Source: Spirochaetaceae bacterium (GTDB lineage: Bacteria > Spirochaetota > Spirochaetia > DSM-27196 > SLAA01). Taken from it: DNA of 60,098 nucleotides. Of the stretch, positions 39,301 through 47,470 are shown in pieces (within the stretch, counting starts at the first letter, position 1; the number at the start of each line of letters is the position of its first letter). The position numbers and the translations under genes are program-made. The stretch is from positions 1 through 60,098 of the forward strand of contig PUPD01000227.1 in assembly GCA_003552985.1 (NCBI GenBank), read 5' to 3'. Below the pieces are notes generated by a model. It saw nothing but the letters and a program-made list of their open reading frames with translations. It was not told the DNA's origin and searched no databases.

Positions 39301-40251
39301 TCAGATATCAAGCCTGATTCGGCGCATGTAGACGCCGGTAAACACCAGCATGAAGGCCATCAACAGCACACCGATGCTCGCACCGTACGCAACTCGGTAA
39401 AACTCGAACCCAACTCGGTACGACAGAATGGCCAGAGTTGTGGATTGTCCGCCCGGCCCACCTCGGGTCAACGCCCACAACAGGTTGAAATCGTGGCTGC
39501 GCCAGATAGTCATCAGCAAGGTCACAACCACCAGCACCGGCCGCAACAGCGGAAGCGTGATCATCCTAAATCGGTGCCACAGCGACGCTCCGTCGACTAT
39601 AGCCGCTTCGTAGAGCTCCTCCGGGATCATCTGCAGCCCGGCCAGTAGATTGACGAATGAAAACGGGATGCTTTTCCACCAGCTTATAACCAATATGCTG
39701 ATCCACATGGTACTGCGATTGGTAAGCCACGAGATCCTGCTCTGAATAATCCCCAAGTTCATAAGAACGTAGTTGAGAATCCCCCATTCGCCGTCGAGGA
39801 TCCACCGCCACACGATCGCTACCACGACTGGGGGCATCAGCCACGGTAGGATTACGATTCCCCGCCAAACGGGACGAAACGGGATTCGCCGGTTCAAGAG
39901 CAAAGCGAGCAACAGTCCGAGCCCCACCTCACCAACCACCGAGCCGAAGGTCCAGATCACCGTATTGCGGACGTAGAGCGTCCACCGCGGATCGGCGAAA
40001 AACCGCCGGAAGTTCCCGAACCCATACGGCTCAATTGAGTCGATCCCGCGCATGAGATAGAGGTCCTGAAAGCTCAGCCACACGGCGTGCAAAATCGGAT
40101 AGATGATGAAGACGGCAAAAAACGTGAACGCCGGAAGGAGTAACGCGATACCTACTACCGCTTGCGAACGGCTTGCCCTCGTCAGCAACTTACGCAGCCG
40201 ACCGCTGTTTTGATTATGGTCTCTGTCCATGCTCGTTGTCGGGCCTGTCAT
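39301..40251 (-). CDS. Carbohydrate ABC transporter permease, MalF type (second system)
   Basis: A 316-residue permease with a basic N-terminus (RLRKLLTRASRSQAVV) and about six hydrophobic segments. The EAA loop is EELYEAAIVDGASLWHRFRMITLPLLRP. Either ATG, at 40251 or 40230, is possible; neither has a strong ribosome-binding site. A 171-base spacer with a stem-loop separates it from the binding-protein gene. Confidence 0.91.
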   Translation of the reverse strand: MTGPTTSMDRDHNQNSGRLRKLLTRASRSQAVVGIALLLPAFTFFAVFIIYPILHAVWLSFQDLYLMRGIDSIEPYGFGNFRRFFADPRWTLYVRNTVIWTFGSVVGEVGLGLLLALLLNRRIPFRPVWRGIVILPWLMPPVVVAIVWRWILDGEWGILNYVLMNLGIIQSRISWLTNRSTMWISILVISWWKSIPFSFVNLLAGLQMIPEELYEAAIVDGASLWHRFRMITLPLLRPVLVVVTLLMTIWRSHDFNLLWALTRGGPGGQSTTLAILSYRVGFEFYRVAYGASIGVLLMAFMLVFTGVYMRRIRLDI

Positions 40252-40355
40252 CGCTTAAACCGTTTTAGTTGCGCAAAGCAGTTCTCTTATCAACGCCGCC
40301 AACGGAACGCTGTCGGTATCGCAACCTACAGGGCAGTTGCTTAGAAACCGGCGCA

Positions 40356-40374
40356 GGACAGCGACCTGCCGTCC
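40356..40374. repeat. 7-bp stem-loop in the second transporter spacer
   Basis: On the minus strand GGACGGC-AGGTC-GCTGTCC forms seven pairs (one wobble) with a five-base loop and no T-run. It lies between the binding-protein and permease genes, the same place as the inverted repeats of the first system. Confidence 0.55.
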
Positions 40375-40422
40375 CGCGTCCGATTCCGGTAACCGTAGTT
40401 AAGCTTAGGCGTTATGACAGCG

Positions 40423-41748
40423 TCACCCTCGTATGGCCTCGACTCGCTCCTTGAGCTGATCGTACGCCTCTTCCGGACCGATACGTCCGCCGAGAAGATC
40501 ACCGATGACCTCGGCTTTGACGGAGTCGATCTCGCTCGTTGGTGAGTACGGCGGGATGGAGAGAAGATCAACATCACCGCCGCCGGCGAACAGTGCACCC
40601 CACTCTTCTTCCCACCAGCGAACCTGGTCACCCAGGGCGGCCACGCGGTCGTCTATCGTCACACCCTTGTGTGGAGAAACGTTCATAGCCCATTCGACCG
40701 CTACGTCTCGGTCAGCCATAAACTCAATGAACCGGCCCGCCGCTTCCTTGTTCTGAGCGGCTCGCAGAATGGAGTAGCCGACCGTGTATGCCGACGCGTG
40801 CGGATTCCCACCGGGGACGGCGGTCGGAACCGGCATGATGGCGGTAACATCCGGCTGTGCCATTTGCGGGGCCAACCCGGCGAGGTCTCCCTGGAAGTAC
40901 GAGCCCTGCAACGCAACTGCTACAACACCTTCTGTGTAGGAGATGATGCTGTCGCGATGCGTCCAGCCTTCCTGCGCCGGCGGCATGTATTCCGCAAGCT
41001 CCTGCATCTGCGTCAACATCTCGATGTAGTTGTCGCGCATTTCGTCGCGGAAATCGACCGCATTCCTCAGACCGAACGCGGGGGCATAGTAATGGTGCAG
41101 CGCCGCCCCCACCATACGATCCTCGGCCAGCGTAATCGTGGTGGCGTACCGTCCGCGTTCCGGATCGTATACTGCGGCGGCCGCCTCCATGAACTGGTCC
41201 CAGGTGCGGATCTCTTCGGGTGGGTACCCTACCTCTTCGAACCAGTCTCGTCTGACGATGAATGCGCGGGAGGCCTGAGTAAACGGAGCTCCGTATAGTT
41301 GGCCGTCCTGCACGATCTCGTTGGACTCATCAACGATGTGGTCCAGGTACTGGTCGAGCAAGTCCTGAGACACCCAGTCGTTGATCGGCTCGAGAATTCC
41401 CATCTCCATCCAGTCGTTGATCTGAGCGTGCCCGTACCATACAACGTCCGGCGGGTTTCCGGCGCCAAGGTCGGCATAGAGGCGGTCGAAGATGTCAGCC
41501 CAGGTGGTGAGCTGGTAGTCGACATATATCTCGTCCTGCATCTCGTTGAACTCACGCACCCATTTCTGATCGTGTGCCTGTTCAACCTCCGCACTACCGG
41601 AGCTCAAGTAGACGATTGTTACCGTTTCGTCTTCCTCAGCAGCCCCACGTGCAACAGCAAACCCGACAACCCCAACAGCTAAGACCACGGTTATCGCCAG
41701 CATAACCGGCGTACGCCACCCTAGAACCCACTGCTTCCCCAAAGGCAT
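40423..41748 (-). CDS. Sugar ABC transporter substrate-binding protein (second system)
   Basis: A 441-residue periplasmic binding protein. The signal peptide MPLGKQWVLGWRTPVMLAITVVLAVGVVGFAVARG is followed by AAEEDETVTIVYLSSGSAEVE; like the first system it lacks a lipobox Cys and ends ARG-AAEE. Later segments such as DLGAGNPPDVVWYGHAQINDW and HASAYTVGYSILRAAQNKEAAGRFIEFM are typical of family 1. A strong AAGGAGGT precedes the ATG, and the gene has its own promoter with a palindrome at the start site. Confidence 0.92.
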   Translation of the reverse strand: MPLGKQWVLGWRTPVMLAITVVLAVGVVGFAVARGAAEEDETVTIVYLSSGSAEVEQAHDQKWVREFNEMQDEIYVDYQLTTWADIFDRLYADLGAGNPPDVVWYGHAQINDWMEMGILEPINDWVSQDLLDQYLDHIVDESNEIVQDGQLYGAPFTQASRAFIVRRDWFEEVGYPPEEIRTWDQFMEAAAAVYDPERGRYATTITLAEDRMVGAALHHYYAPAFGLRNAVDFRDEMRDNYIEMLTQMQELAEYMPPAQEGWTHRDSIISYTEGVVAVALQGSYFQGDLAGLAPQMAQPDVTAIMPVPTAVPGGNPHASAYTVGYSILRAAQNKEAAGRFIEFMADRDVAVEWAMNVSPHKGVTIDDRVAALGDQVRWWEEEWGALFAGGGDVDLLSIPPYSPTSEIDSVKAEVIGDLLGGRIGPEEAYDQLKERVEAIRG

Positions 41749-41771
41749 AAGACACCTCCTTGAGTGATATC

Positions 41772-41786
41772 GGCTGCAATGCAGCC
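41772..41786. promoter_or_regulatory. Perfect palindrome GGCTGCA-A-TGCAGCC at the start site of the second importer operon
   Basis: Seven perfect pairs around a single central A, placed immediately downstream of the -10 (the predicted start is near 41789). A site here would let a regulator such as one of the two ROK proteins block initiation. No identical copy was noticed elsewhere in the window. Confidence 0.55.
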
Positions 41787-41795
41787 CAACAACTT

Positions 41796-41824
41796 ACCTT
41801 AAGCTGCTTCCTATTTTCTGTCAA
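41796..41824 (-). promoter_or_regulatory. Promoter for the second importer operon
   Basis: TTGACA (41819-41824) and TAAGGT (41796-41801) are 17 bases apart on the minus strand, preceded by a strongly AT-rich tract (an A8 run and AATTAAAT) that may act as an UP element. Confidence 0.7.
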
Positions 41825-41881
41825 TGATTGATTTAATTATTTTTTTTGATAGTGGTTTTTCGAGCTGCTCCGTATCACCGG

Positions 41882-42913
41882 CTATCCATCCCTTGGTGCC
41901 CCTGGCGCCACAGACACCACCCCACCGGTGCGGGACGACTCATAGGCAGCCTCAAGAATGCGCATGTTGACGATCCCCTCGTCCGGACCGGGAGTTGGAG
42001 CCCGGTTCTCGCGAATGGCGGAGACGAACTCGGCCATCTGGGCGGTGTACATGTGTTGGTCGCAATGCCCGAGGCGCGGTGGGAACTCCGGCGTTATCAC
42101 TATCTGCCCCTCAGGACCATGCCTTTTGACCAGGGTGGGGTATAACGAAGCGTAGCCCCCGGCGCCGTACAGACAAGTAGCCGCCTCGGGTCCGTCCATG
42201 TGCGGCTGCCACCAGCCGCTCTCGACCACCGAGGCGACACCGCCGGCCCATTCCACCACCACTATTCCGGTGTCGTCGAGCTCGGTCTTTCCCATGTTCG
42301 AGCTGATGCGAGCATACACCTGAACCGGCTGCGGATCGCCTAGCAGAAAGCGGGTAGTATCGATAGCGTGGATCCCCATATCCGCCAGCGCTCCACCACA
42401 GGCGAGCGAAGGGTCGGTGAACCAGCCGCCTGGTCCCCAGTTAACGTGTATTCCGTAAGCAGTCGTCCGAAAGATCTGTCCGATCTCGCCCTCGGCAACT
42501 CTCCGCCTGAGATCCAGCACCTCACGATCGAAGCGCCACATGTGCCCGACCATGAGCACACGCCCTCCCCGCTCGGCGGCCCCGGCGAGCTCCTCCGCCT
42601 CGGCGGTTGTGCAGGTCATCGGCTTCTCAACGAATACATGCTTCTCGGCCTCCAAAGCCTGTAGTGCATACGGATGATGATACACGTTCGGGACCGAAAG
42701 AATGACCGCATCCAGCGACCGGTCGCTCAGCAGCTCTTCGGCAGTGCGGTACGTTTTGGGAATGCTATGTCGCTCAGCAAACCGCTTGCCCTTCTCCAAC
42801 CCCCGGTTCTGCGCAGCCGCCAACTCCACTCCGGGCTGCTCAGCCAGCCCCACGGCGTGAAACTCGGCTATAAAGCCGGTTCCGACAAATCCAACACGCA
42901 GCCCTTCGGTCAT
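41882..42913 (-). CDS. Gfo/Idh/MocA family NAD(P)-dependent oxidoreductase
   Basis: A 343-residue sugar or cyclitol dehydrogenase. The Rossmann motif GFVGTGFIAEFHA is at the N-terminus, the catalytic-lysine motif EKPMT near residue 98, and ADMGIHAID near residue 175. Members oxidise or reduce a ring hydroxyl or keto group of sugars and inositols. It overlaps the aminotransferase gene by four bases, and together with the upstream dehydrogenase forms a three-gene unit that could interconvert hydroxyl, keto and amino groups on a ring carbon. Confidence 0.9.
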   Translation of the reverse strand: MTEGLRVGFVGTGFIAEFHAVGLAEQPGVELAAAQNRGLEKGKRFAERHSIPKTYRTAEELLSDRSLDAVILSVPNVYHHPYALQALEAEKHVFVEKPMTCTTAEAEELAGAAERGGRVLMVGHMWRFDREVLDLRRRVAEGEIGQIFRTTAYGIHVNWGPGGWFTDPSLACGGALADMGIHAIDTTRFLLGDPQPVQVYARISSNMGKTELDDTGIVVVEWAGGVASVVESGWWQPHMDGPEAATCLYGAGGYASLYPTLVKRHGPEGQIVITPEFPPRLGHCDQHMYTAQMAEFVSAIRENRAPTPGPDEGIVNMRILEAAYESSRTGGVVSVAPGAPRDG

Positions 42914-44187
42914 CCTCGTTCTCTTTGCCGGAGCTCTTTCTTGTTGTCGATCACCTTACGCACCGCCTCGGCGATCTGCTCCATATCCTCGGATGATCCC
43001 ATCAGAACCCGGTGTGTCAGCGCTACCGATGTGTGGTGAAACGCCTGCTGCGATTCCGGCAGCTCAAAGCGGGCAGGATTGAGTGCATCCCAGTACTCGT
43101 CGTTCAATCGATGCCGCTTCTTGGTCTGCGGGCGATAGAGCATACAATCGTTTAACGGCTGATAGCATGCATTCACGCCGATACCGAGCTCGGCGCTCAA
43201 CGCCTGGCGAAACAAACTCACCGAAATGCCGAGCTCCTTTTCGTCGATACGGAACGCGTAATTGAAGTAGCTTTTCTTCGTCTCACGCGGGTCGTCCTTC
43301 ATTGGGTGACAGCCGGGAACCGCGCTGAGCAGTGAATCGAGGTAGCGACCGTTGGTCTCGCGCGTACGGTTCAACGACTCCAACCGAGTGAGCTGCCCGA
43401 GGAGGACCGCCGCCTGAAACTCGGTGATCCGGTAGTTGCCGCTTTGAATCAGGTCACCTTCTTCTCCGTAATCCCCCGAGCTCTTATCTGTTTCGGTATT
43501 CTCCGGGCGCCGCCCGCAATTGCGCAGAGCGTCCAACCGGTACCAGAGCTCGTAGTCATTGGTGGTAACCGCGCCGCCTTCGCCCGCCGTCATGATCTTG
43601 GAAAGCTGCATACTGAAGCTGCCGATGTCACCCAGCCCTCCGACCCTTATCCCGTTCCACTCCGCCCCGTGTTTGTGCGCGGCGTCCTCAATGACGTGTA
43701 GGCCGTGTCGTCGGGCAATCTCGACAATCGCATCCATATCGGCAATGTTGCCGTACAGATGCACCGGGATCACGGCTCGAGTACGCGAGGTTATCGCCGC
43801 CTCGAACGATTGCGGGCTCATGCACCACGTATCCGGCTCAACATCAACCAGCACCGGCACCGCGTTTACGTCCGCCACCGCGGCTGCAGTCGCCTGCCAA
43901 GTGATCCCCGGAACGATCACCTCATCACCGAAACCGATGTCGAGCGCCTCAAGCGCAAGCTGCATGCTGACCGTCCCGTTCGCCACCAGCAGCGCGTGCT
44001 TCACACCCAGGTACTCCTGGAAGCGTCTGAGAAACTCCTGCTCCTTAGGTCCGTTATACGACCAAACCCCGCTCTCCAGCACCTCAAGCAGCCCAGTTCG
44101 TTCTTCGTCGCCCCACATCGGCCAGGCGGGCCAGGGGCTGTTTTGGACATCGCGGACAGGCGTCCCTCCGTTGATTGCGAGCACCAT
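42910..44187 (-). CDS. DegT/DnrJ/EryC1/StrS family PLP aminotransferase
   Basis: A 425-residue sugar or cyclitol aminotransferase. The start MVLAINGGTPVRD at 44187 has GGAGG about six bases upstream. The PLP motifs are VIEDAAHKHGAEWNG and the lysine segment GSFSMQLSKIMTAGEGGAV. The INGGTPVR start and YRITEFQAAVLLGQL resemble AHBA-synthase-like and scyllo-inosose aminotransferase-like members, but I cannot assign the substrate. It is coupled to the Gfo/Idh/MocA gene. In a catabolic setting it could remove an amino group from a 3-amino sugar or aminocyclitol; in a biosynthetic one it would add it. Confidence 0.88.
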   Translation of the reverse strand: MVLAINGGTPVRDVQNSPWPAWPMWGDEERTGLLEVLESGVWSYNGPKEQEFLRRFQEYLGVKHALLVANGTVSMQLALEALDIGFGDEVIVPGITWQATAAAVADVNAVPVLVDVEPDTWCMSPQSFEAAITSRTRAVIPVHLYGNIADMDAIVEIARRHGLHVIEDAAHKHGAEWNGIRVGGLGDIGSFSMQLSKIMTAGEGGAVTTNDYELWYRLDALRNCGRRPENTETDKSSGDYGEEGDLIQSGNYRITEFQAAVLLGQLTRLESLNRTRETNGRYLDSLLSAVPGCHPMKDDPRETKKSYFNYAFRIDEKELGISVSLFRQALSAELGIGVNACYQPLNDCMLYRPQTKKRHRLNDEYWDALNPARFELPESQQAFHHTSVALTHRVLMGSSEDMEQIAEAVRKVIDNKKELRQRERG

Positions 44188-44258
44188 ACTTCCCTCCACT
44201 CGATTCGTTCGTCTCGTCAAACCTCATCATACAAGCGCCTCTGAGGCGCAAGCTCGTC

Positions 44259-45263
44259 TTACCTCGTAAGCTCCCGGAACGCGCTCACGAGCTTTTCGGC
44301 ATCCGGCGCATGATAGTCTATCGCCGAATACCACAGGCGAGCGTCACGGACGAAATCGCCCAGCGTCTCCAACGCTTTACGGAACTCGTGGTGTTCAAGG
44401 CCTATCGCTTCCGGGCGGTATTCAACACCCGCCTGGTCCAGCGTCTGCTTGATGGTTTCGGGGGCGTTGTCCTGATGGAGCGACATCACGAGAATTCCGA
44501 GCGCAACAAGCTCGCCGTGAACGAAGTGTCTGCGGGTGATTCGCTCGACGTTGTAGGCGAAGAAATGCTCAGACCCTTCTTCCATCCGCGCCGAACCCCA
44601 GCTCAACGTCAGATCATTGATCGCGCAGAAGCCCTCGATCATCGCGCGAATTCCGACCGGACTCACCTCCCGGATTTCGCCTGCTTGCGCGCTGCAGCAC
44701 TCCATCACTTCCTTCGCGATTCTGCTCACGCGCTCATCACGCACGTCCTGTTCCTGCTCCTCGGCCAGGCGCCAGTCGAACTGTGCGGTGTGGCAGCTCA
44801 AGACGTCGGAGATACCAGCACGGTTGAGCCGCGCCGGCGCGGCCCGCACGATCGGGTCAGAGACGATCACCTCCTTGGGCGCACAGCTACCGATATACTT
44901 CACGATGCTATGCGTCCGCACCGCGATCGCCGGTGTGACCATTGCGTCCACCGACGCGATCGTGGGAATCGCGGTCACGGGAAGCTCGTACGCCCATCCG
45001 AGGTACTTCGCGGCGTCAATCGAAGAGCCGCCGCCGATACCGACGATGCGCCGGGTTCCCGGCGGCAGGCTGAGCGCTCTCAGATACCCGATTCCCATCT
45101 CGCTGATATAGTGAAGCTGCAGGGGCGTTACTCTGATCACGCCCTGGACGAGCTCCCACGGCTCTTCCATCGTGCAAACCACGGCGCTGGGCCACTCGAT
45201 GTGAGCTACATCGTCCTCGAGATTCTCACTGTACCGCACTGACTCTGCCGTTGTTCCGATCAT
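44259..45263 (-). CDS. Iron/zinc-dependent dehydrogenase, glycerol-1-phosphate dehydrogenase (AraM/EgsA)-like
   Basis: A 334-residue protein of the dehydroquinate-synthase-like / metal-dependent alcohol dehydrogenase fold. The NAD motif is GIGGGSSIDAAKYLGW, the metal-site residues lie in PTIASVDAMVTPAI, EEGSEHFFAYNVE and RRHFVHGELVALG. The pattern IVSDPIVRAAPARLNRAGISDVLS is as in AraM/EgsA. The real start is the ATG at 45263 behind AGAGAGGA; the track uses a GTG one codon earlier. It has its own promoter and heads the unit with the DegT and Gfo/Idh/MocA genes, so its substrate is likely a keto sugar or cyclitol rather than a lipid glycerol. Confidence 0.8.
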   Translation of the reverse strand: MIGTTAESVRYSENLEDDVAHIEWPSAVVCTMEEPWELVQGVIRVTPLQLHYISEMGIGYLRALSLPPGTRRIVGIGGGSSIDAAKYLGWAYELPVTAIPTIASVDAMVTPAIAVRTHSIVKYIGSCAPKEVIVSDPIVRAAPARLNRAGISDVLSCHTAQFDWRLAEEQEQDVRDERVSRIAKEVMECCSAQAGEIREVSPVGIRAMIEGFCAINDLTLSWGSARMEEGSEHFFAYNVERITRRHFVHGELVALGILVMSLHQDNAPETIKQTLDQAGVEYRPEAIGLEHHEFRKALETLGDFVRDARLWYSAIDYHAPDAEKLVSAFRELTR

Positions 45264-45284
45264 CACCGTCCTCTCTTGCGATCA

Positions 45285-45313
45285 ATTATACCTTACCAAC
45301 CGATTTCTGTCAC
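45285..45313 (-). promoter_or_regulatory. Promoter for the dehydrogenase-aminotransferase-oxidoreductase unit
   Basis: GTGACA (45308-45313) and a perfect TATAAT (45285-45290) are 17 bases apart on the minus strand. Just upstream lies an AT-rich palindrome with core ATCTAGAT (45327-45334), a possible operator. Confidence 0.75.
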
Positions 45314-45375
45314 GACTTAATTTAATATCTAGATTATACTCGCCGCTCGTCTACTCCGGATTGCCGGCTCCGCGC

Positions 45376-46644
45376 CTACTCATTAGCAACACCGCACCAC
45401 CGTGCCGCGGCGACGGCCAAAACTTTGGCACAGGTTACGACCTGCTCGAACTCTACATATTCGTCCGTGCTGTGGATCATTCCACCTTTCGGCCCGAACA
45501 CCATCGCCGGCGTATCGCCGTACAGGACCGGCAACCTCAGATCGCACCCTCCCCCGCCCACGGTTCTCAGATCCCTGCCGGTAAGCTCCCGACTCACGCC
45601 TCTCATTGTGGTTACAAACGGATGGCCCGGGTCGATCTCGGCAGCCTCGAACCACAGCCCGAACCATTCCACTGTGGGCGGGTTGTGTTTCAGCCATGGA
45701 TCCTTGGAGGACCACTCCATCAGAAACCGCTTAAACCCCTCTTTCACGACGTGAATATCCTCGCCCGGCAGGCACTCGATGGTGCCCTCCATGACGCACC
45801 GGGACGGGACCGTGGAAGGCCACTCACCACCCCTGATGGTGCAGATCCCGAGCGGAGCCTTGGTGACGCCGTACTCGTCGTAAAGCGGGTGACGAGCTAC
45901 GGACTCGCGCATGATCGAATACTCCTCGATCGCCCGAAAAACCTCCATCGCTTTTCCGATAGGGTTCACCAGCTCATGCTTGTACTCCGTTCCGCCCTCC
46001 TGCCCCGGGACAGTGATGCGAAAATACTGAGCTCCGCGACTCGACACCGCCGCCTTGTCCAGGCCGGTCGGCTCGGTGAAGTTACACGCATCGGCACGGT
46101 AGCCCCTGATAACACAAGCCAGCGTCCCGTTTCCGCCGCTCTCCTCATCGACCACGCTCTCCAGTATCAGATCGCCGCGCAGCCTCACCCCGGCTCGCAT
46201 TAGCGCCTTGAGTGCACTGATATTGGCGACGCATCCGCCTTTCATGTCGGCGGCTCCGCGTCCGTATACTCGCCCGTCAACGAACTCCGCACCCCACGGA
46301 TCGAAGCTCCAGGCGGTTTGAGTCCCGGTCGGCACTACGTCGACATGCCCGTTGAGGATCAACGACCGTCCCCCGCCGGTTCCACGGGAAACCGCCACTA
46401 CGTTCGGCCTGTTCCGATAGTCGAGCTCCACCGGCACGTACGCTGGGTGTGCCCGAAGCTCTTCATCCGGAGGGTCCCAGACGTCGAGATCCAGATCCAT
46501 GCTTCGCAGCTCACGTTCCACAATCGCCTGTACGTCCGCCTCGTCGGGGTGCAGAGACGGCGTGCGAACTAGTTCCTGCAGGAGCGCCAGCATTTCGTCC
46601 CGTTGCGCTTCGACTGCCGCCAGCACGCGTAACTGCCATTCCAT
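45376..46644 (-). CDS. M20 family metallo-deacylase (ArgE/DapE type)
   Basis: A 422-residue dizinc amidohydrolase. Metal and catalytic residues are readable: LNGHVDVVPTG, GRGAADMKGG, ESVVDEESGG, NFTEPTG and the final GMIHSTDEY. The track start lies within the PIG-L gene; the ATG at 46644 is one base after that gene's TGA and gives a normal N-terminus (MEWQLRVLAAVEAQRDEMLA). Family members remove acyl groups from amino acids or similar amines. Coupling to a PIG-L deacetylase suggests a second type of N-acyl group on the same substrate. Confidence 0.88.
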   Translation of the reverse strand: MEWQLRVLAAVEAQRDEMLALLQELVRTPSLHPDEADVQAIVERELRSMDLDLDVWDPPDEELRAHPAYVPVELDYRNRPNVVAVSRGTGGGRSLILNGHVDVVPTGTQTAWSFDPWGAEFVDGRVYGRGAADMKGGCVANISALKALMRAGVRLRGDLILESVVDEESGGNGTLACVIRGYRADACNFTEPTGLDKAAVSSRGAQYFRITVPGQEGGTEYKHELVNPIGKAMEVFRAIEEYSIMRESVARHPLYDEYGVTKAPLGICTIRGGEWPSTVPSRCVMEGTIECLPGEDIHVVKEGFKRFLMEWSSKDPWLKHNPPTVEWFGLWFEAAEIDPGHPFVTTMRGVSRELTGRDLRTVGGGGCDLRLPVLYGDTPAMVFGPKGGMIHSTDEYVEFEQVVTCAKVLAVAAARWCGVANE

Positions 46645-46645
46645 C

Positions 46646-47452
46646 TCAGTTGTCCACTGCTGCATGCTCGAACCAGTCATCCAATGCCCCGAAGCGCAAC
46701 ACACGAAAGGGCTCGGCTGCCGTAACGCCGCAGAGACCGCCGCTTCGGTGTCCCTGTTCACGGATGATCCGAGCGATAACGGGTTCATAATCGCCTTGGT
46801 GGGCCTGCTCGATCTCAGGGACGCTTCGGCCCCAGGTCTTTGTCTGCAGCCACAACTGATGCACGATGTGCGTCATCATCAGTTGATGAGCACAGGCCGC
46901 ACGAATCTTGGTCTCAACGAGATCTGAAATGTCTTCGTAGCGGTTCACTTCAAGCAAGCGACGCGCGAAGTACCAGCGCTCGCAAACTGCGTGCGGTTCC
47001 AATCCCGACTCGAGGTGCTCGGGATGGTGTTTGTCGAACATTGCGGTCCAGAACGCCTCGTCTACCGCCTGCGCGATACGTACGTGGTCCTGATTGTTCT
47101 CATACAGGACTCCATACGGATCAAACGAGAATACCGCGTAGGGCCGGTGCTCGCGATAGAGCCGGATAAACCGCTCGCGAAGCTCGACCTCCGATACCTC
47201 GGCCAGGCAGTCCGAGGGGTAACCAAGCTCGACGATCTCGGAAACCCCGAGAATACGGGCCGCCTCGGCAAACTCAGCCGCGTTACGCTCGATCGTCTCT
47301 TCAACGCCCAGCGCCACCGAGTCCTTGTCGTCGATCGTCACTCTGACGACCACCACGTTCCACCCCTCGCGCGCACGCTTTGCGAGCGTGCCGCCGCAGA
47401 ATAACGCCGCATCGTCGGCGTGCGGCGCAATCATCATCAACGTTCTGCTCAT
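46646..47452 (-). CDS. PIG-L family deacetylase (third of three)
   Basis: A 268-residue zinc deacetylase. The metal motif is IAPHADDAALFCGGTLA, with Ala in place of the usual Pro of PHPDD but both Asp kept; the second site is YENNQDHVRIAQAV. It is the second gene of a three-gene unit, between a ceramidase-family gene (18-base gap) and the M20 gene (one-base gap). No signal peptide is seen. Confidence 0.87.
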   Translation of the reverse strand: MSRTLMMIAPHADDAALFCGGTLAKRAREGWNVVVVRVTIDDKDSVALGVEETIERNAAEFAEAARILGVSEIVELGYPSDCLAEVSEVELRERFIRLYREHRPYAVFSFDPYGVLYENNQDHVRIAQAVDEAFWTAMFDKHHPEHLESGLEPHAVCERWYFARRLLEVNRYEDISDLVETKIRAACAHQLMMTHIVHQLWLQTKTWGRSVPEIEQAHQGDYEPVIARIIREQGHRSGGLCGVTAAEPFRVLRFGALDDWFEHAAVDN

Positions 47453-47470
47453 AGACTCTTACACTCCTTC

